A stretch of DNA of 64,000 bases from SIG452 sp045638525 (GCA_045638525.1 JAZUBQ010000004.1:62001-126000), one strand, 5' to 3'; positions 51,839 through 60,667 are shown, counted from the first letter of the stretch. Notes: a model not told the origin generated them from the sequence alone. Made by a program: numbers and translations.

Positions 51839-52884
51839 TAGATCAGTTTCACTCCTGCATCACCATTTTCCACAGTACCTAAAATGTATGCTTTTTCACC
51901 TAAGGATTCAATGATTTTTACAATTCCTTCTGCATCGCCTTTGTTCACAGCCATACACAGACCGATACCCATATTATAGGTGTTATACATATTTTCGTCA
52001 GAGATTCCGCCTTTTGCCTGCAACAGCTTAAAGATAGGCAGTACGGGGAAGGAATCTTTATTGATTACCGCCTGAGTACCGTCGGGCAACATTCTCGGAA
52101 TGTTTTCATAGAAACCGCCGCCGGTAATGTGAGAAATTGCTTTTACTTTGTACTGCGCCAATACTGCCAGTACGGTTTTTACATAAATTTTGGTGGGGAT
52201 GATTAAAGCTTCGCCTAACGTCATACCCAGCTCATCGTAATATACATCCAAGTTTTTCTTAGCTTCTTCTTCGGGTCCGTTTAACTCAAATACTTTTCTT
52301 ACCAAAGAATAACCGTTGGAATGAATTCCGGAGGAAGCCACACCAATTAACACGTCGCCTTCCGCTACAGCAGAACCGTCGATGATTTTATCTTTATCCA
52401 CAACACCAACGGAGAAACCTGCCAGGTCATATTCATCAACCGGATAGAAACCGGGCATTTCCGCAGTTTCACCGCCAACCAATGCACATTCCCCTAAAAT
52501 ACAACCATCGCTGACACCTTTTACGATTTCAGCAATTCTTTCGGGCACGTTTTTACCAACTGCCAGATAATCTAAAAAGAATAACGGTTTTGCACCGGAA
52601 CAAACGATATCATTCACACACATTGCCACACAATCCTGACCAACGGTATCGTGTTTACCGGTCAAAAAAGCAATTTTCAATTTGGTACCAACACCATCGG
52701 TACCGGACACCAATACGGGATTTACATATTCCCCGGTTTTCCCCAGTTCAAACAAACCGCCAAAACCGCCGATGTCGGTCATAACGCCTTTGGTAAAGGT
52801 TTTCTTTACACTTTCTTTAATCAGTTCTACGGAACGATATCCTGCATGGATATCTACCCCTGCTTGTTTATATGCTTCATTCAT
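51838..52884 (-). CDS. purM: Phosphoribosylformylglycinamidine cyclo-ligase
   Basis: A 348-residue AIR synthetase: LVSGTDGVGTKLKIAF, DCVAMCVNDIVCSGAKPLFF, ALVGGETAEMPGFYPVDEYD, VASSGIHSNGYSLVRK and ISHITGGGFYENIPRML. ATP-dependent ring closure of FGAM, step 5. It lies 17 bases after purE and is coupled to purN. Confidence 0.98.
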   Translation of the reverse strand: MNEAYKQAGVDIHAGYRSVELIKESVKKTFTKGVMTDIGGFGGLFELGKTGEYVNPVLVSGTDGVGTKLKIAFLTGKHDTVGQDCVAMCVNDIVCSGAKPLFFLDYLAVGKNVPERIAEIVKGVSDGCILGECALVGGETAEMPGFYPVDEYDLAGFSVGVVDKDKIIDGSAVAEGDVLIGVASSGIHSNGYSLVRKVFELNGPEEEAKKNLDVYYDELGMTLGEALIIPTKIYVKTVLAVLAQYKVKAISHITGGGFYENIPRMLPDGTQAVINKDSFPVLPIFKLLQAKGGISDENMYNTYNMGIGLCMAVNKGDAEGIVKIIESLGEKAYILGTVENGDAGVKLI

Positions 52885-52901
52885 AGTCGGTACCTTCTTT
52901 C

Positions 52902-53399
52902 TTATAAGCTTGCAACTTCGTCCTGCAGTTTTTTGTCTTTTGCACGAACTTCGTTTGCCATATTCTCTTTCATTGCTTCCAATTTTGTTTCAATATCTTT
53001 ATATTTTAAGGAAAGAATCTGCAGTGCTAAAATCGCCGCATTGTCTCCACCGTCAATGGCAACGGTTGCAACGGGAATGCCTTTGGGCATCTGAACGATT
53101 GACAACAACGCATCCAATCCGTCTAACGTAGATGCCTTAATGGGAATACCAATCACCGGCAAAGTAGTAAACGCCGCCAAAACGCCACCTAAATGAGCAG
53201 CTTTTCCCGCTGCTGCAATAATAACTTCAAAGCCGTTCGCTTTTGCGTTTTTGGAAAACTGTGCGGCATCCTCGGGAGTTCTGTGGGCAGACATTACTTT
53301 AACCTCAACATCCACTCCGTAATCCTTTAATGTTTTGATACATCCTTTTAACTGGGGAAAATCGGAATCGCTCCCCATAATGACTGCAACTTTCGGCAT
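52902..53399 (-). CDS. purE: N5-carboxyaminoimidazole ribonucleotide mutase
   Basis: A 165-residue PurE: VAVIMGSDSDFPQLKG, VMSAHRTPEDAAQFS, VIIAAAGKAAHLGGVLAAFT and LLSIVQMPKGIPVATVAIDG. It is the first gene of the purine operon, behind a sigma-A promoter. No purine riboswitch core is seen in the leader, only a short hairpin. Confidence 0.97.
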   Translation of the reverse strand: MPKVAVIMGSDSDFPQLKGCIKTLKDYGVDVEVKVMSAHRTPEDAAQFSKNAKANGFEVIIAAAGKAAHLGGVLAAFTTLPVIGIPIKASTLDGLDALLSIVQMPKGIPVATVAIDGGDNAAILALQILSLKYKDIETKLEAMKENMANEVRAKDKKLQDEVASL

Positions 53400-53484
53400 C
53401 TTTTTGCTCTTCCTTTCCTATACTTTTTATGTTTTGTAAAAGATACGGATAAAAAAGAAAATTCTATCCGACCATATCAAGTTT

Positions 53485-53513
53485 ATTATAGCACACAGAA
53501 TCAGAAATTGCAA
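53485..53513 (-). promoter_or_regulatory. Promoter of the purine operon
   Basis: Minus strand: TTGCAA (53508-53513), 17-base spacer, TATAAT (53485-53490). The leader of about 80 bases has a small CGGATA/TATCCG hairpin (53443-53470) but no recognised riboswitch. Confidence 0.8.
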
Positions 53514-53576
53514 GATAAACCGACTATTTTTTTGCAATTTTTAAAAGGTAGATTTGCAGTATTTTTTCATTCAACA

Positions 53577-53606
53577 GTCATAACAAGCGCCAAATTTGCA
53601 TAAAGT
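53577..53606 (+). promoter_or_regulatory. Candidate sigma-E promoter of the SipL-like gene
   Basis: GTCATAA (53577-53583) and CATAAAGT (53599-53606), with 16 bases between ATA and CATA, resemble the sporulation sigma-E pattern. SipL genes are mother-cell expressed in C. difficile, which fits. Inferred from pattern only. Confidence 0.5.
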
Positions 53607-53659
53607 GAAGTGAAAATAAAAAGAGCAAGCTCGAAAATTGATACCAAAGGAGAACCAAT

Positions 53660-55165
53660 ATGACAGAAGGAACCATAACCAAAACTGTTTGGAGCCAATC
53701 CATCCCACAAAAAATCGAATGGGACCTGAATGTGCCGGATTCCAAACGTGATGTCTTAAAAATACTGTCCCAAACCATCAACGCCTATCTAAACGACTAC
53801 AAAATTTCAGACAACACTTTTACCGCAAATGTTACCATATGTGCCAATTTACTGTATTTACCCGATGGAGGGGAAGAACCGCAAATTGCTTCCTTAAGCC
53901 ATACCGATGTTATAAAAATCAAGGCAGATGTGCCAACTGAACTCAGTTGGGACGGCTCCGAAATACAGTTGCATCTCACACCCCTCTCCCCTGTTCTCAT
54001 CAACTCCAGAAAAGTGGGAATCCGAGGGCAAATGAATCTGACCGTACATCTTGTGGAAAATATCCGTCTGCCACAGCCAAGCCAACCGGGGAAACCTTTA
54101 CAAACCTTATGTGAAGTGGTCGATACCTATTCCACTCCCGTTATGCGACAAGAACAATTCCCCTACACCTTAAGTTTTCCTCTTCCCGGTGGAAAACCGC
54201 CGGTTTTGGAAATTTTGGAAACCTCCGTCCGCATTGTGAATTCGGAATTAAAAGCCATTTCCAATAAAGCAGTGCTAAAGGGAGATATCGATGTTAAAAT
54301 GCTCTATATTTCTACTCTCTCCACTGTTGAAACCGTAGAATTTTCTTCTCCCTTTACCGAAATTTTGGATGTGGGAGACTTAGATGAAGAATATCTTATC
54401 ACCTACGACTTAAAACCCTGTATTTTAACCGCAAGTAGCATGGAAAATGAAGAAAACAAAAACATCAGCTTCCACGGAACCATTACCGCACAAATTCACG
54501 CCATCAAACCGGAAAGTCTTTCTATCATTACGGATGCCTACAGCCCAACCTATCAGGTAAAACTGTTAAAAAAATCCGCAACCTTTGAACATTGCACCCT
54601 GCTACCTATGGAAAATTTTACACTAAAAGAAATCCTCTCAATCTCCGATTCCCAACTGGAAGAAATTTTAGATATTTCTTGCACACCTCTGTTATCCAGT
54701 GCTAAGGTTGAAAATCAAAAAATCCATCTGAACGGAATCTTATCCTGTCGGATTTTATATCGAACTTCCGGCGGAATCCATTGTGTCACTAAGGAAATTC
54801 CTTTTGAACAATCCCGTGACCTTCCAAAAGATGCACATTGTTCAGACATTTCTGCAAAAATCGAACTCCACCATTTTTCCTATCATATTTCCAACCAGAA
54901 CAGCATCGAAATCCGAAGCGGAATTTCTTATCATATTTGCCTGAACGCAACCTGCGACAAAGAATATGTGGAAGCTATTTTAATTGACGAAGATTCACCC
55001 TTAAAAATCTCACGGCCACCCATTGTTGCCTATATTATCAAACCCGGCGATACCCTCTTTTTAATCGCCAAAAAATACGCCACCACCGTCGACCGCCTAA
55101 AATCCGTCAACAACATCGAAAACGACCGTAATTTAAAGGTTGGAAGTTATCTGATTATTGAGTAG
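53660..55165 (+). CDS. SipL-like spore morphogenesis protein (SPOCS/DUF3794 plus LysM)
   Basis: A 501-residue protein built of repeated SPOCS (DUF3794) beta domains across about 30-440, then a C-terminal LysM domain (about 455-501; YIIKPGDTLFLIAKKYATTV and GSYLIIE). This is the architecture and size of SipL, which binds SpoIVA through its LysM domain and anchors the spore coat in Clostridioides difficile. A clear GGAG site lies before the ATG. It is flanked by the purine operon promoter (divergent) and, downstream, an intergenic block with palindromes. Confidence 0.9.
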   Translation: MTEGTITKTVWSQSIPQKIEWDLNVPDSKRDVLKILSQTINAYLNDYKISDNTFTANVTICANLLYLPDGGEEPQIASLSHTDVIKIKADVPTELSWDGSEIQLHLTPLSPVLINSRKVGIRGQMNLTVHLVENIRLPQPSQPGKPLQTLCEVVDTYSTPVMRQEQFPYTLSFPLPGGKPPVLEILETSVRIVNSELKAISNKAVLKGDIDVKMLYISTLSTVETVEFSSPFTEILDVGDLDEEYLITYDLKPCILTASSMENEENKNISFHGTITAQIHAIKPESLSIITDAYSPTYQVKLLKKSATFEHCTLLPMENFTLKEILSISDSQLEEILDISCTPLLSSAKVENQKIHLNGILSCRILYRTSGGIHCVTKEIPFEQSRDLPKDAHCSDISAKIELHHFSYHISNQNSIEIRSGISYHICLNATCDKEYVEAILIDEDSPLKISRPPIVAYIIKPGDTLFLIAKKYATTVDRLKSVNNIENDRNLKVGSYLIIE

Positions 55166-55199
55166 CACCTTATACCAATTAAAATTTGATGCTTCTTCT

Positions 55200-55270
55200 T
55201 GTCATCCTGAGGAGGTACGACGAAGGATCTCATTGAGATTCTTCGTTTTTTACAAAAACTCAGAATGACA
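55200..55270. repeat. REP-like palindromic element
   Basis: The ends GTCATCCTGAG and CTCAGAATGAC are imperfect inverted copies around GAAGGATCTCATTGAGATTC. The form matches short dispersed palindromic units; copy number in the genome cannot be seen here. Confidence 0.45.
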
Positions 55271-55323
55271 AAATAAAGCAGGGGCGATTCACGAATCGCC
55301 CGATTGAAAACGGTAAAATCAGT

Positions 55324-55359
55324 AAAAGAATCCGAAGGAATGATCCTTCGGATTCTTTT
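55324..55359. terminator. Bidirectional terminator
   Basis: AAAAGAATCCGAAGG and CCTTCGGATTCTTTT form a 15-bp perfect stem with a 6-base loop between the convergent SipL-like and LRR genes. Confidence 0.88.
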
Positions 55360-55469
55360 AGTAACCACTATGACATTTTTTCACCAACTGCATAAAGTCC
55401 ATATCATCTCTGCCGCTATTCAATCGGTTTTTGAGACGATGTAGGAGTTGGGATCGAATCTGGAGTCAA

Positions 55470-58400
55470 TTAATCGCTCAACCATTGGGATGGTTCTAAC
55501 AACATTGGAATAGTCAACGGGGTAACTTCAGTTTCTGTATCCCATACAAAAACTCTAACATCATCATAGGCTTTATCTGTAGTAAACTCCAACATATCTT
55601 GTGTTGCTACAATAGGCTTCACATCAGATAAAACGCCATTCAGATAAAATGAACACAAATAAGTTTCTCCAATAGTTTCTTCTGCCGGTACAAGATAAAC
55701 GCCGGTGGTTTTTCCGTCATAAGTTACCCGTAAATCATCGGTATAATATACACAATTATAATGAATTTTAGCATTATTTAATGCACCACTATTAGCAGAA
55801 ATGGTTACTTTTCCCCAATCTTCTTCTGTTCCGGTATAAAACGCATTTTTAAGTGCATCACAAGAATAAAACGCAGCCTCCCCGATACTCGTTACGCTGT
55901 TGCCAAGTGTTACGCTTGTTAATCCTCTGCAATATTCAAACGCATTATTTCCGATATTTGTCACGCTGTCGGGAATTATTATGCTTGTTAATCCTCTGCA
56001 ATCGGAAAACGCAGAATTTCCGATGCTCGTCACGCTGTTTCCAATTGTTACACTAGTTAATCCATCGCAATCTTCAAACGCATTATTTCCGATATTTGTC
56101 ACGCTGTTGCCAATGGTTACGCTAGTTAATCCTTTGCAATAATAAAACGCAGAACGTCCAATACTTGTCACGCTGTCGGGAATGGTTATACTGGTTAATC
56201 CATCGCAACTAGAAAACGCATCATTTCCGATACTTGTCACACTATCAGGAATGGTTACACTGGTTAAGCTTTCGCAATCTCTAAACGCATAATCTCCGAT
56301 ACTCGTCACACTATCAGGAATTATTATGCTGGGTAATCTCTCGCAAGTATCAAACGCATAATCTCCAATTTTCGTCACGCTGTTTCCAATGGTTACGCTG
56401 GTTAATCTCTCGCAAGTATCAAACGCATAATCTCCAATTTTCGTCACGCTGTTTCCAATGGTTACGCTGGTTAATCTAACGCAATTATAAAACGCAGAAT
56501 CTCCGATACTTGTCACACTGTCCGGAATGGTTATACTGGTTAAGTGATTGCAATAATAAAACGCAGAATCTCCAATTTTCGTCACGCTGTTTCCAATAGT
56601 TACGCTAGTTAAACTTCTGCAAAAATAAAACGCATAATCTTCGATACTCGTCACGCTGTTTCCAATGGTTACACTGGCTAATCTTCTACAATCATAAAAC
56701 GCAGAATCTCCGATACTCGTCACACTGTCGGGAATGATTATACTGGTTAAGCTGTCACAATTATAAAATGCAGAATCTCCGATACTCGTCACGCTGTTGC
56801 CGATGGTTACGCTGGTTAAGCTGTCACAATCCTTAAACAAATAATCACCAATACTCGTCACACTGTCGGGAATGATTATACTGGTTAAGCTGTCACAATC
56901 ATAAAACGCATAATCTCCGATACTTGTCACACTGTCGGGAATGATTATACTGGTTAAGCTGTCACAATCATAAAACGCATAATCTCCGATACTTGTCACG
57001 CTGTCGGGAATGGTTATACTGGTTAAGCTGTCACAATTATAAAACGCATAATCTCCGATACTTGTCACGCTGTCGGGAATGGTTATACTGGTTAAGCTGT
57101 CACAATTATAAAACGCATAATCTCCGATACTCGTTACGCTGTTGCCAATGGTTACGCTGGTTAAGCTTTCGCAAAAACTAAACGCATAATCTCCGATACT
57201 CGTTACGCTGTTGCCAATGGTTACGCTGGTTAAACTGTCACAATCATAAAACGCAGAATCTCCGATACTCGTCACGCTGTCGGGAATAGTTATACTAGTT
57301 AATCCTTTGCAATAATAAAACGCAGAACGTCCAATACTTGTCACGCTGTCGGGAATGGTTATACTGGTTAATCCATCGCAACTACAAAACGCTTTATTTC
57401 CAATACTCGTTACACTGTCTGGAATGGTTATACTGATTAATCCATCGCAATCTCTAAACGCCTCTTCTCCAATCTCATCTACCCTATAATTATCAATACT
57501 TCTTGGAATTTCAACATCTCCGTTAAAGATACCATTTTCAACTGCATAACTTGAAACGCCATCTATTATAATCTGTCCATTGCTCTCTCTAAAATCAAAA
57601 TTACATGCCCATTTGGCATATAAGGTTAAATCTGCTGAAATCTTCATCGTACTTGGCATCTCATTTTTGTATTTCTTATCTAAATACCATCCACAAAAAA
57701 TATGTCCGTCACGTGCCATATTGGGAATTATAATGTTCTCGTCGTCCAGCAAATCATCCAATATGATACTATTTTCAACAGATGAACAATTTGAATTTAA
57801 GGTGATTGTTAAATATCTTTTCACCCATTTGGCGTAAAAAACCTTATTTGAATCCAAAATGACTGTTCCGGTGGCGCTTTGTGTACAAGCACTATCATAA
57901 TACCATCCGCAAAAAATATATTTATCACGTGTCATAGTGGGGACATGCCAGTTGCCTTGGTCTGAATAATATGTATATGTATAATCACTAACATCGCTAC
58001 AATTAGAATCAAAAGTGATTTTATACGAACTCGTAGAGCTGTCGCTACCACCCGTATTAGGTGATTGTGTTTGTATATCAGTTGTGATGTTTGAACTTAT
58101 ATTGTCAAGATTTCTTATATATCTGGCCCATTCGTCTATTAAGTTCTTATCTGATTTTGATATGCCCACGTCTTTAGCAATTCCTGTTGATAGCAAATCA
58201 AAATATTCATCATTTGGATCCAATCCTAATATTGAGTTAAAATAACATGCTTTATTTGAACCTCTCATATCAAATAGTACCGCAATACACTCAAATACAG
58301 CTTTAAGATCACCATAATCAACCGACGGAAGTTCAGCTATATCAACCGTAGTTTCCAAAACCAATTCCCATGCATTTAGACTAAGTTCTTCTTTCAAATA

Positions 58401-58694
58401 ATCCTCTAAAGAATTTTCAAGCGCCTCCAATCTTCTTTGATACCAGTTTTCATCAACTGTTTTATAAACTAAATACAAAAAAGAATCTCTGACTACGGGA
58501 TCATTATTATTTCCTATCAACAAATTATAATAAAGGCTATCACTTTTAGGGGTATAAAAAGCACTCCCTGATAAAAACCTAAGAAATTCCTTTGCGGAAT
58601 CCTCTGATAGCGAAGTACTTGCACTTACATTAATACAAAAATTCGACAAAATAATTGTCACTAACAACAATATACTCACAATTCTCTGTTTCAT
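55470..58694 (-). CDS. Secreted BspA-like leucine-rich repeat surface protein
   Basis: A 1074-residue protein: signal peptide (about 1-26), a helical region (30-200), two Listeria-Bacteroides (Flg_new/InlB-B) repeats at about 223-365 (each ending FYAKW or LYAKW), then some 24 tandem 23-residue LRR_5 repeats (about 406-953; pattern SIGxxAFxxCxxLTSVTIxNSVT), and a beta-rich C-terminal domain. No LPXTG, choline-binding or SLH anchor is seen. Such proteins are secreted or surface adhesins in gut and oral bacteria. AGGAGG precedes the ATG. Expression seems controlled by the structured leader upstream. Confidence 0.9.
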   Translation of the reverse strand: MKQRIVSILLLVTIILSNFCINVSASTSLSEDSAKEFLRFLSGSAFYTPKSDSLYYNLLIGNNNDPVVRDSFLYLVYKTVDENWYQRRLEALENSLEDYLKEELSLNAWELVLETTVDIAELPSVDYGDLKAVFECIAVLFDMRGSNKACYFNSILGLDPNDEYFDLLSTGIAKDVGISKSDKNLIDEWARYIRNLDNISSNITTDIQTQSPNTGGSDSSTSSYKITFDSNCSDVSDYTYTYYSDQGNWHVPTMTRDKYIFCGWYYDSACTQSATGTVILDSNKVFYAKWVKRYLTITLNSNCSSVENSIILDDLLDDENIIIPNMARDGHIFCGWYLDKKYKNEMPSTMKISADLTLYAKWACNFDFRESNGQIIIDGVSSYAVENGIFNGDVEIPRSIDNYRVDEIGEEAFRDCDGLISITIPDSVTSIGNKAFCSCDGLTSITIPDSVTSIGRSAFYYCKGLTSITIPDSVTSIGDSAFYDCDSLTSVTIGNSVTSIGDYAFSFCESLTSVTIGNSVTSIGDYAFYNCDSLTSITIPDSVTSIGDYAFYNCDSLTSITIPDSVTSIGDYAFYDCDSLTSIIIPDSVTSIGDYAFYDCDSLTSIIIPDSVTSIGDYLFKDCDSLTSVTIGNSVTSIGDSAFYNCDSLTSIIIPDSVTSIGDSAFYDCRRLASVTIGNSVTSIEDYAFYFCRSLTSVTIGNSVTKIGDSAFYYCNHLTSITIPDSVTSIGDSAFYNCVRLTSVTIGNSVTKIGDYAFDTCERLTSVTIGNSVTKIGDYAFDTCERLPSIIIPDSVTSIGDYAFRDCESLTSVTIPDSVTSIGNDAFSSCDGLTSITIPDSVTSIGRSAFYYCKGLTSVTIGNSVTNIGNNAFEDCDGLTSVTIGNSVTSIGNSAFSDCRGLTSIIIPDSVTNIGNNAFEYCRGLTSVTLGNSVTSIGEAAFYSCDALKNAFYTGTEEDWGKVTISANSGALNNAKIHYNCVYYTDDLRVTYDGKTTGVYLVPAEETIGETYLCSFYLNGVLSDVKPIVATQDMLEFTTDKAYDDVRVFVWDTETEVTPLTIPMLLEPSQWLSD
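55835..57475 (-). repeat. Tandem 69-bp coding repeats of the LRR protein
   Basis: About 24 copies of a 69-bp unit code for 23-residue LRR_5 units. Two consensus endings alternate irregularly (IPDSVT and IGNSVT), and several neighbouring copies are nearly identical at DNA level (for example around 56340-56460 and 56880-57120), a sign of recent duplication or gene-conversion events. Confidence 0.92.
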
Positions 58695-58712
58695 TTTTCA
58701 TTCCTCCTAAAT

Positions 58713-58862
58713 AAAAAGTGCGTCAACCGAAGTCAACGCACGAAAAACGCAGCTCCGATATCGCTGCTACGCATCTCACACCAACAAAAGTATGATTATC
58801 AAAGCCTGCGTTTTTACCAAAACGCAAACTTTTGTTGGTAAAAGAATATTAAGATACGTAGC
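58713..58862 (-). promoter_or_regulatory. Structured leader with two terminator-like hairpins (unassigned riboswitch candidate)
   Basis: The predicted transcript starts at the outer edge of a nested structure (58766-58862): outer stem GCTACGTATCT/AGATGCGTAGC (10 of 11 pairs), middle stem ACCAACAAAAGT/ACTTTTGTTGGT (12 perfect pairs), inner stem TGCGTTTT/AAAACGCA (8 pairs). Then come hairpin GCAGC..GCTGC plus TTTTT (58743-58767), whose left arm shares two bases with the outer stem, and hairpin GTGCGTTGAC-TTCG-GTTGACGCAC plus TTTTT (58713-58741), then the LRR gene's ribosome site. It fits no riboswitch class I know. Confidence 0.6.
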
Positions 58863-58868
58863 AAGTAT

Positions 58869-58897
58869 ATTTTAGCATACTATTTTCCAAAATGCAA
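58869..58897 (-). promoter_or_regulatory. Promoter of the LRR protein leader
   Basis: Minus strand: TTGCAT (58892-58897), 17-base spacer, TAAAAT (58869-58874). The expected start point, near 58862, is the first base of the nested stem structure. Confidence 0.75.
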
Positions 58898-58942
58898 GGG
58901 TTGTATGAAAAAATATGAGGTTTCTGTTTATTTTTATACAAA

Positions 58943-58979
58943 AAAATGGCTTACAGATTGCTCTGTAAGCCATTTTTTG
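58943..58979 (-). terminator. Terminator after rpmE
   Basis: AAAATGGCTTACAG and CTGTAAGCCATTTT form a 14-bp stem with a 6-base loop, flanked by A and T runs, ending the ribosomal-protein transcript at its last gene. Confidence 0.9.
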
Positions 58980-58983
58980 GATT

Positions 58984-59181
58984 TTATAAACCAAATTTCT
59001 TTTTGAATTTTTCTACACGTCCGCCGGTGTCTACCAGTTTCTGTTTGCCGGTATAGAACGGATGGCATTTTGCACAAATTTCCACGTGCAGGTTTTCCTT
59101 GCTGGAGCCGGTTTCATAAACCGCGCCACAAGCACAGGTGATAGTGGTTTTTTTGTAATCCGGATGGATTCCCTGTTTCAT
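58984..59181 (-). CDS. rpmE: 50S ribosomal protein L31, zinc-binding type
   Basis: A 65-residue L31 starting MKQGIHPDYKKTTITCACGA. The zinc ligands are present (CAC near 16-18 and CAKC near 36-39), so this is the C+ form. It follows rplQ by 13 bases; an rpmE at the end of the alpha operon is less common than its usual place near rho. The stop is followed at once by a terminator. Confidence 0.96.
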   Translation of the reverse strand: MKQGIHPDYKKTTITCACGAVYETGSSKENLHVEICAKCHPFYTGKQKLVDTGGRVEKFKKKFGL

Positions 59182-59194
59182 TGTGAATACCTCC

Positions 59195-59536
59195 TTATAC
59201 TAATTCGATTACAGACATTAAAGCTGCATCGCCACGGCGTTCGAAAGTTTTGATGATTCTGGTGTAACCACCGTTTCTTTCAGCATATTTCGGAGCGATT
59301 TCTTCAAACAGCTTTTTCACAACATCTTCTTTGGTGATAAAAGCCAGCGCCTGTCTTCTTGCATGTAAAGTATCTTTTTTCGCAAGAGTAATCATTTTTT
59401 CAGCCAATGCTCTGGTTTCTTTTGCTCTGGTAACGGTAGTTTCAATTTTACCGTGTTCTAACAGAGCAGTAACAAGATTTTTGAGCATAGCAATTCTATG
59501 GTCTGTAGGACGACCTAATTTTCTGGTTCCTGCCAT
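59195..59536 (-). CDS. rplQ: 50S ribosomal protein L17
   Basis: A 113-residue L17: MAGTRKLGRPTDHRIAMLKN, then TALLEHGKIETTVTRAKETR and GGYTRIIKTFERRGDAALM. The ATG at 59536 has GGGAGG about 9 bases upstream; a longer in-frame start at 59563 crosses that site. Last standard gene of the alpha operon, 45 bases after rpoA. Confidence 0.97.
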   Translation of the reverse strand: MAGTRKLGRPTDHRIAMLKNLVTALLEHGKIETTVTRAKETRALAEKMITLAKKDTLHARRQALAFITKEDVVKKLFEEIAPKYAERNGGYTRIIKTFERRGDAALMSVIELV

Positions 59537-59581
59537 TTTGACATAGCCTCCCTTTTTAATCAATTCCCTTTCGGGTAAGGT

Positions 59582-60529
59582 TTATTCTTCTTCCTGCGCC
59601 AGAGTCAAGCCCAACGCTTCCAGTTTGGCAATAACTTCTTCCATGGATTTTCTACCTAAGTTTCTTACCTTAATCATTTCTTCCTGAGTCTTTTTGGACA
59701 GGTCTTCAACATTGTTGATACCTGCACGTTTCAGACAGTTGTAAGAACGAACAGATAAGTCTAAATCCTCGATGGTCATTTCCAATACTTTTTCTTTGTA
59801 ATCTTCTTCTTTTTCCACCATGATATCGCTGTTTCTTGCTTCTTCGGACAAGCCCACGAACAGAGACAAATGCTCGCTCATGATTTTTGCAGCCCAGCCA
59901 ACTGCTTCGTCAGCAGTTAACACGCCGTTGGTCCAAACTTCCAAGGTCAGTTTGTCATGGTCGGTTTTATTACCTACTCTGGTGTTTTCAACAGTTGCAT
60001 TTACCTTCTTTACAGGAGTATAAATGGAGTCAACCGGAATTGCACCTACGGGCAGAGTCGGAGTTTTGTTGAGTTCGGAAGGAACATATCCGATGCCGTG
60101 GTCAAACACAATTTCCATATAGAATTTTGCGTCTTTGTTTAAGGTTGCAATGTGCAGCTCGGGGTTTTTGATTTCCACTTCTGCATCCGGTTTAATATCG
60201 CCAGCAGTTAAAACACATTCGCCGTCTGCTTCTAAAATCACGGTTTTGGGACCTTCGCAGAACAGTTTTGCAGCGATATTTTTAACATTCAGAATAATTT
60301 CGGTTACGTCTTCTTTCACACCGGGAATGGTGGAGAATTCGTGCACCACACCGTCGATTTTCACGCTGGTGGGAGCAACACCTTCCAAAGAAGATAACAG
60401 AATTCTTCTCAAGCTGTTACCAAGGGTAGTACCATATCCCCGATTTAACGGGCTTAAGGAAAATTTAGCATAATCACCGCTGGGTGAACGATCTAAAAAT
60501 TCGATATTGGGTTTTTCAATTAAAATCAT
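59582..60529 (-). CDS. rpoA: RNA polymerase alpha subunit
   Basis: A 315-residue alpha subunit of normal length. The N-terminal domain has FSLSPLNRGYGTTLGNSLRR and ILLSSLEGVAPTSVKIDGV; the C-terminal domain (about 250-310) has SVRSYNCLKRAGINNVEDLS and VRNLGRKSMEEVIAKLEALG for DNA and activator contacts. It lies between rpsD and rplQ as in most bacteria. A 138-base gap separates it from rpsD. Confidence 0.98.
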   Translation of the reverse strand: MILIEKPNIEFLDRSPSGDYAKFSLSPLNRGYGTTLGNSLRRILLSSLEGVAPTSVKIDGVVHEFSTIPGVKEDVTEIILNVKNIAAKLFCEGPKTVILEADGECVLTAGDIKPDAEVEIKNPELHIATLNKDAKFYMEIVFDHGIGYVPSELNKTPTLPVGAIPVDSIYTPVKKVNATVENTRVGNKTDHDKLTLEVWTNGVLTADEAVGWAAKIMSEHLSLFVGLSEEARNSDIMVEKEEDYKEKVLEMTIEDLDLSVRSYNCLKRAGINNVEDLSKKTQEEMIKVRNLGRKSMEEVIAKLEALGLTLAQEEE

Positions 60530-60667
60530 ACTGTGACCCTCCTCACCTACTGGTGTTCTATCATATTTTCTAACTTTGGGGTTTTACGCTTTGGGTCAGC
60601 TATACTGACTTACTTGCTCCTTCCGGCAAAAAGCTGCCGGAAGAAACAAAATAACAAAGTCAATATC
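60530..60667 (-). other. rpsD-rpoA intergenic hairpins
   Basis: On the minus strand CTTCCGGC and GCCGGAAG form a strong stem (60619-60644) without a T-run, followed by a small GTCAG/CTGAC hairpin. It looks like an RNA stability or processing element that sets rpoA levels; no gene is present. Confidence 0.5.

Larger units (their letters stand above)
55166..55469. other. Intergenic region with palindromes, no gene seen
   Basis: It holds three inverted repeats: GTCATCCTGAG..CTCAGAATGAC (55200-55270, with GAAGGATCT inside), GGGCGATTC..GAATCGCCC (55284-55303), and a terminator at 55324-55359. The first resembles dispersed GTCATCCTGAG-type palindromic elements common in gut Firmicutes. Beyond the terminator (55370-55469) I see only a short minus-strand open frame without start or ribosome site. 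Confidence 0.5.

Noticed and set aside
53400..53484. Purine riboswitch before purE
   Set aside because: No conserved purine or PRPP aptamer core is present, only a short AT-rich hairpin.
55370..55469. Possible transposase or other gene remnant on the minus strand
   Set aside because: A short open frame ends at 55362 but has no start codon with a ribosome site, and I cannot match it to a family.
55835..57475. CRISPR-like regular repeats
   Set aside because: The 69-bp period is in frame and encodes LRR_5 units; there are no unrelated spacers between repeats.
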